DNA from: Symbiodinium natans
Taxonomy: Eukaryota > Sar > Dinophyceae > Suessiales > Symbiodiniaceae
Length of the DNA stretch: 64,000 nucleotides
NCBI GenBank assembly: GCA_905221605.1
Contig: CAJNDS010000624.1
Coordinates: forward strand, 555,001 to 619,000
Direction of reading: 5' to 3'
Shown here: piece by piece, positions 58,211 through 64,000 of the stretch
How the letters are laid out: each line of letters opens with the position of its first letter
Numbering within the stretch: position 1 is the stretch's first letter
Made by a program: the position numbers and the translations under genes
Notes under the pieces: model-generated
Database searches by the model: none
What the model saw: the letters and a program-made list of their open reading frames with translations, nothing else
What the model was told of the DNA's origin: nothing

Positions 58211-60926
58211 GTACCAGGACTTTCGTCTGCACGCTGCGAGGCGTAGCCACCCGAGGGGGCTGTGGGTTCAAGTGAAACAAAAGCTTACTAAAACTGCGGG
58301 GTGAAACTGCCGGTAAGTTCCCCCTCTCATTCCTTGTCCTCGGTTTTGACGTACCGCTACCCTCAACCGAAGTGAGGCCGGAATGTCGTTCTGACCAAGT
58401 CGTTGCCAGTGGCTCGAAGACTTTGGCCAAGGCAAATTGCCTGTATGCTTGCACATTCTCTGTGTTGTCTATTCGGGAGGTGATCCATGCCCTCGTTCGT
58501 GGAGGCCGCTATCCCTCAACCGAATGGAGGTCATTCCTGTAGACCCAGATGCTCGTTCTACGAGTCTCATTGCATGTCCTGAGTGCTTCCATCCACACCC
58601 CTCAACCGTAGTGAGGCCGGACATGTCTTCAAACCAGGTCATGGCCCAAGGCTTCATGGACTCTGGTTACGGTGGCTGCCTCTTGCATGCACAGGGCATA
58701 CTTCCTGTGGCTTTTGCCGGGAGGTGATCCATGCCCTCCGATTCTCAGAGGCCGCTATCCCTCTACCAGCGGGGTGGTCAATCCCCATAGACCGTTCCAT
58801 ATTGATTGAGGCCCAATTCTGCACTTTCTCGTCATCTCACCTTGACGGATCCATGCCCTCGATTCACACATCTCCAACACGAGCCAAGCAGGAGGAACAG
58901 GTGAAGTACCTGCCCAAACATACCCCTTTTTAGGCTGGAGGACGCTAAGCGACCGAAATCGCCGCTACGCACCGGTGACCCCACGCCACACACCTTCAAC
59001 AGGTGGCCGGTACAGGCGCCTGACAGGGGGCCGGGCAAGGTGCCGACTACCAGGTCAAACCCACCCTGCCTGTGAGGATATTATGTACGAGGCCGCTATC
59101 CATTGTGAGACTTGACATTCTCCAATCCAGCCGTAGCCATTGTTCCAAAGACAGTCGGCTGGCTCTCTTGTTTGCCACCAAAACTCCATACTCTCACTTG
59201 GGAGTCGATTACCCTCAACCGAAGTGAGGCCCACTCTGCGACCACGGGTTAGCTGCATGCTTGGTCCTTGTGGGCATTTCTGAAAGCAGTGACAACGAAT
59301 CCTCCACGGAGTACGTCCCGGCTAATCCAGGGTTCTCAGCAGCTCCGGTGTTCTCGCACTTACTAACCGTGCCTTGCTGTTCTCCCCAGAATCGCCCTGG
59401 CTTTCTCGCACTTACTTACCAGTCGACGTATTCCTCACCACAAAGTTCACTGCCATTGGGACTCGAGGCTTCTCCAGTGCAATGCTGGTACCTGCCCTTT
59501 GCTGGCCTCCATGCCTGGCCAGTGTCCCTCATCCATATTCTGGAGTTTGCTCTTTATAGCTCACATTCCCTCAGACCAAAGTCGAGGCCGAATGTTGCAT
59601 TGTTTGATTGAGCACTGCTGGGCTGCGGTTGTACCTATCAATTGCTCCGACACACCGGCACCGCGGAGTCTATGCTTCAAGCTGCTTTACCGCTTTGCGC
59701 CCAGTAGCATCAGCCGTCCAAGCTGCATGCAGTGCTTCCAGAGTCTCCCAGACTCAATTCCGGCAGACCAATAAGTGCCCGGCCTGCCCATTCCATCATT
59801 CTTCCCTCAGCTGATGCGAGGCCGGAACATCATGCACCTTCTTCATCAGCGAGGCGTTTTCGCAACCCTTCTGTTGTTCCCTCAGCCTTGGCGAGGCCGA
59901 ACCATCCATTCCCTCAGCCGAGGCGAGGCCGAACCTTTACTCCAGCATAGCGAGGCCGAAACTGCCCTTGCATAGCCTCACATGGCATCTCCGCTGGTTT
60001 CACGGGTTCTGAAAGCATTGTGCTGCGAGGGTATGTTGATCACCCTCATTCCGGCAAGCTAAGCCTGCATTCGGGTTTGCCCTCACATGGCCCTTAATGG
60101 CGAGGCTGTGCTCGCAATTCAATCCACTTCCACTTGCCTGGTTACTGGCCGGCGACGTTTCATCACCTCAAAGGAGCATCCATTCCTCATCATCTTCCGA
60201 CAAGGCCAGCATCCTTCTCGACACATCAGGGCCATACACCATAATCACCAGCCTACCCAGGTACCTGATTTCACGTCCGCTGCCATCAATCATCAGGGAT
60301 GGGTTTGTGGGATCGACATAGAAATCGATGTTCCAAAGCCTCGCATCCTCACAGCATCGGAAATCCCGGAGCTGCAGGTGGAGGTTAGCTGCATTCAGGC
60401 TTCTTTGGACATTCCAATTCCCACAGCTGCCCCAGGCTATGTTGCCTCTCCTGGTGCGACGGACAAAGTGGATACGATATGACTGCGACAGTTCCAGGAA
60501 AAGCCCTTCACGACGCCCCTGGTGTGACCATGCAAATACACAGCACGCAATTGCCGGCATGGTCCGTCGCTCTCCGTCTGCCTTGCAGCAAGTCTCTTTG
60601 GCGTGTGGCACACTGTCCAGGGCACTGTGGACGGCCACTCTGGTCGCCGATAGCCCACGAGCGGAAATCTGCGGTTGAGACGGGGCCCTGTTCCAACAAA
60701 GGAAGTTAAGGCCTCGGAACCCTCTTCGCTCGCACAGGTCTGCTATCTTCTTGCACCTCAGTTCCAGGAGGTGTTTCCCTCAACCGTAGTGAGGCCGAAC
60801 TATGTTGTCCCTCCAAAGCGAGGCCGAAGACTTTCCACTATCCTCAGCACAGGCGAGGCCGACAACACCCTCAGCAGCGAGGTCGAAAGTTCCCTCAGCA
60901 CTCGGCGAGGCCGTACACAGGCAGCT
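58211..60926 (-). mobile_element. Element D1: non-coding unit with LINE B-type tail
   Basis: 2.7 kb. Its sense tail at 58,211 is GCAGACGAAAGTCCTGGTAC with the CCCCTCGGGTGGCTACGCC stem. Its sense 5' end is truncated at 60,926 and abuts the tail of D2. It contains many CCTC...GAGGCCGAA hairpins, including the AC/GT stem version (58,361, 58,600, 59,212, 60,778) and a GAC/GTC version (59,569). Two TTCTCGC-CTTACTAACC motifs at 59,349 and 59,401. Confidence 0.65.
60168..60638 (-). CDS. Possible captured exon in D1, 156 aa
   Basis: An open frame whose second half has a protein-like composition (DFYVDPTNPSLMIDGSGREI, YLGRLVIMVYGPDVSRRM). I do not recognise a family. It is repeated unchanged in D2 (63,349-62,879). 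An overlapping plus-strand frame of 131 residues exists, so chance openness cannot be excluded. Confidence 0.25.
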   Translation of the reverse strand: MAVHSALDSVPHAKETCCKADGERRTMPAIACCVFAWSHQGRREGLFLELSQSYRIHFVRRTRRGNIAWGSCGNWNVQRSLNAANLHLQLRDFRCCEDARLWNIDFYVDPTNPSLMIDGSGREIRYLGRLVIMVYGPDVSRRMLALSEDDEEWMLL

Positions 60927-63636
60927 TACCAGGACTTTCGTCTGCACGCTGCGAGGCGTAGCCACCCGAAGGGGCTGTGGGTTCAAGTGAAACAAAAGCT
61001 TACTAAAACTGTGGGGTGAAACTGCCGGTAAGTTCCCCCTCTCATTCCTTGTCCTCGGTTTTGACGTACCGCTACCCTCAACCGAAGTGAGGCCGGAATG
61101 TCGTTTTGACCAAGTCGTTGCCATTGGCTTGAAGACTTTGGCCAAGGCAAATTGCCTGTATGCTTGCACATTCTCTGTGTTGTCTATTCGGGAGGTGTTC
61201 CATGCCCTCGTTCGTGGAGGCCGCTATCCCTCAACCGAATGGAGGTCAATTCCTGTAGACCCAGATGCTCGTTCTACGAGTCTCATTGCATGTCCTGAGT
61301 GCTTCCATCCACACCCCTCAACCGTAGTGAGGCCGGACATGTCTTCAAACCAGATCATGAGGCTTCATGGACTCTGGTTACGGTGGCTGCCTCTTGCATG
61401 CACAGGGCATACTTCCTGTGGCTTTTGCCGGGAGGTGATCCATGCCCTCCGATTCTCAGAGGCCGCTATCCCTCTACCAGCGGGGTGGTCAATCCCCATA
61501 GACCGTTCCATATTGATTGAGGCCCAATTCTGCACTTTCTCGTCATCTCACCTTGACGGATCCATGCCCTCGATTCACACATCTCCAACACGAGCCAAGC
61601 AGGAGGAACAGGTGAAGTACCTGCCCAAACATACCCCTTTTTAGGCTGGAGGACGCTAAGCGACCGAAATCGCCGCTACGCACCGGTGACCCCACGCCAC
61701 ACACCTTCAACAGGTGGCCGGTACAGGCGCCTGACAGGGGGCCGGGCAAGGTGCCGACTACCAGGTCAAACCCACCCTGCCTGTGAGGATATTATGTACG
61801 AGGCCGCTATCCATTGTGAGACTTGACATTCTCCAATCCAGCCGTAGCCATTGTTCCAAAGACAGTCGGCTGGCTCTCTTGTTTGCCACCAAAACTCCAT
61901 ACTCTCACTTGGGAGTCGATTACCCTCAACCGAAGTGAGGCCCACTCTGCGACCACGGGTTAGCTGCATGCTTGGTCCTTGTGGGCATTTCTGAAAGCAG
62001 TGACAACGAATCCTCCACGGAGTACGTCCCGGCTAATCCAGGGTTCTCAGCAGCTCCGGTGTTCTCGCACTTACTAACCGTGCCTTGCTGTTCTCCCCAG
62101 AATCGCCCTGGCTTTCTCGCACTTACTTACCAGTCGACGTATTCCTCACCACAAAGTTCACTGCCATTGGGACTCGAGGCTTCTCCAGTGCAATGCTGGT
62201 ACCTGCCCTTTGCTGGCCTCCATGCCTGGCCAGTGTCCCTCATCCATATTCTGGAGTTTGCTCTTTATAGCTCACATTCCCTCAGACCAAAGTCGAGGCC
62301 GAATGTTGCATTGTTTGATTGAGCACTGCTGGGCTGCGGTTGTACCTATCAATTGCTCCGACACACCGGCACCGCGGAGTCTATGCTTCAAGCTGCTTTA
62401 CCGCTTTGCGCCCAGTAGCATCAGCCGTCCAAGCTGCATGCAGTGCTTCCAGAGTCTCCCAGACTCAATTCCGGCAGACCAATAAGTGCCCGGCCTGCCC
62501 ATTCCATCATTCTTCCCTCAGCTGATGCGAGGCCGGAACATCATGCACCTTCTTCATCAGCGAGGCGTTTTCGCAACCCTTCTGTTGTTCCCTCAGCCTT
62601 GGCGAGGCCGAACCATCCATTCCCTCAGCCGAGGCGAGGCCGAACCTTTACTCCAGCATAGCGAGGCCGAAACTGCCCTTGCATAGCCTCACATGGCATC
62701 TCCGCTGGTTTCACGGGTTCTGAAAGCATTGTGCTGCGAGGGTATGTTGATCACCCTCATTCCGGCAAGCTAAGCCTGCATTCGGGTTTGCCCTCACATG
62801 GCCCTTAATGGCGAGGCTGTGCTCGCAATTCAATCCACTTCCACTTGCCTGGTTACTGGCCGGCGACGTTTCATCACCTCAAAGGAGCATCCATTCCTCA
62901 TCATCTTCCGACAAGGCCAGCATCCTTCTCGACACATCAGGGCCATACACCATAATCACCAGCCTACCCAGGTACCTGATTTCACGTCCGCTGCCATCAA
63001 TCATCAGGGATGGGTTTGTGGGATCGACATAGAAATCGATGTTCCAAAGCCTCGCATCCTCACAGCATCGGAAATCCCGGAGCTGCAGGTGGAGGTTAGC
63101 TGCATTCAGGCTTCTTTGGACATTCCAATTCCCACAGCTGCCCCAGGCTATGTTGCCTCTCCTGGTGCGACGGACAAAGTGGATACGATATGACTGCGAC
63201 AGTTCCAGGAAAAGCCCTTCACGACGCCCCTGGTGTGACCATGCAAATACACAGCACGCAATTGCCGGCATGGTCCGTCGCTCTCCGTCTGCCTTGCAGC
63301 AAGTCTCTTTGGCGTGTGGCACACTGTCCAGGGCACTGTGGACGGCCACTCTGGTCGCCGATAGCCCACGAGCGGAAATCTGCGGTTGAGACGGGGCCCT
63401 GTTCCAACAAAGGAAGTTAAGGCCTCGGAACCCTCTTCGCTCGCACAGGTCTGCTATCTTCTTGCACCTCAGTTCCAGGAGGTGTTTCCCTCAACCGTGG
63501 TGAGGCCGAACTATGTTGTCCCTCCGAGCGAGGCCGAAGACTTTCCACAATCCTCAGCTTATGCGAGGCCGACAACACCCTCAGCAGCGAGGTCGAAAGT
63601 TCCCTCAGCACTCGGCGAGGCCGTACACAGGCAGCT
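60927..63636 (-). mobile_element. Element D2: tandem copy of D1
   Basis: Near-identical to D1, offset by 2,711-2,715 bp. It has a few substitutions and small indels (for example CAGATCATGAGGC near 61,352 for a longer phrase in D1). Both units end with CGTACACAGGCAGCT on plus, the shared 5' truncation point, so the pair arose by duplication of an already truncated unit. Confidence 0.85.
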
Positions 63637-63705
63637 ATGTGGCTGGCAGAACTACCGAGCAAACACAGTGGTTTCGGTTTGAGTCCTGTTGGAGCCCACC
63701 CTTAA
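63637..63705. other. Linker between D2 and S3
   Basis: About 70 bases with CGAGCAAACACAG, a phrase also in S, but otherwise unmatched in the window. It may be a rearranged S fragment. Confidence 0.3.
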
Positions 63706-64000
63706 CTAAACTAAAAATTACCTCGCTTGAGGTGTTGCGTTCTCAGCTAGGCCCTCTCTCAGCTGCAACCCTCAGCACTCGCGAGGCCGAACTTTGCCCT
63801 CCGCATGCATTGCTGTTGAGGCACTTGTTGTGGCATCAGCCTCCGTAAGTTTGGCAATCCTCACTCAGCACTGGATGTTCTGTTCGAGGCATATTTCCTC
63901 AGCGCATGCGAGGCCGCAAAGTGAAACACGTGAGGTATGAAAGACTGCTACTCCAGGTTCGTCCGCAGCTCCGGCTTTCTCGCACTTACTAACCGTGCCT
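63706..64000 (-). mobile_element. Element S3, partial, runs off the window
   Basis: Starts CTAAACTAAAAATTACCTCG and matches S1 from about 17,192 onward almost base for base, including the hairpins and the TTCTCGCACTTACTAACC motif at the window end. It lacks the tail region. Confidence 0.85.

Noticed and set aside
58361-60910. Regularly recurring short repeat as a CRISPR array
   Set aside because: Spacing is irregular, repeats are hairpins with varying stems, the host is eukaryotic and no Cas gene is present.

Overview
The window looks like nuclear DNA of a dinoflagellate, most likely a symbiodiniacean or a relative. Three signals support this. Plant-type TTTAGGG/CCCTAAA telomere-like arrays are scattered through the first 15 kb. 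Partial copies of the dinoflagellate spliced leader (the 15-nt 3' part, CCATTTTGGCTCAAG) sit at the heads of retroelements. One gene has GC-AG introns with a G after the acceptor, a splice-site type known from dinoflagellates. Almost everything recognisable is on the minus strand.

Positions 1-17,100 are a patchwork. About 16 short telomere-like blocks in both orientations alternate with unrecognised DNA, an AT-rich island, two copies of a MITE with 8-bp target duplications, poly-C tracts and a minisatellite. The clearest gene (4,646-5,906) encodes a secreted protein of three near-identical ~107-residue domains. Each domain is one exon, separated by 79-80-nt GC-AG introns that each contain an in-frame stop. 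A second possible gene (about 12,977-14,249) is weak.

Positions 17,128-64,000 are a chain of retroelements in one orientation, joined head to tail: S1, LINE A1, LINE E1 (split), LINE A3, a tiny fragment, S2, LINE B, LINE C, G, D1, D2 and a partial S3. In sense orientation an upstream element usually ends in GAAAGTCCTGGTA or GAAAATCCATGG. The next begins at once, either with a spliced-leader-like head (TGGCTCAAG, then TTTCGGCTCA) or at a 5' truncation. LINE C (46,874-55,620) is nearly intact: ORF1 with zinc ribbon and coiled coil, ORF2 with endonuclease, reverse transcriptase, RNase H and zinc ribbon, and a third ORF. That third ORF, also present in LINE families A and B, has a protein-kinase-like motif set (glycine-rich TR loop, Lys, Glu, D-x4-N, DFG-like Asp). 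I regard it as the most novel coding feature here.

A 10.5-kb tyrosine-recombinase retrotransposon (27,425-37,906) sits inside the reverse transcriptase of LINE E1. It has Ngaro/PAT-style split direct repeats (A1 - ORFs - B1A2 - B2), a CCT trinucleotide at both ends and at the internal B1/A2 junction, and the recombinase gene upstream of Gag and RT-RNase H. Its A1 repeat differs from A2 by having a spliced-leader segment where A2 has an intron-like stretch, which reads as a fossil of trans-splicing. Two families of very short hairpins with covarying stems occur in the window: CCTC...GAGGCCGAA in S, D and LINE B, and CCTT-loop hairpins in the recombinase element's leader.
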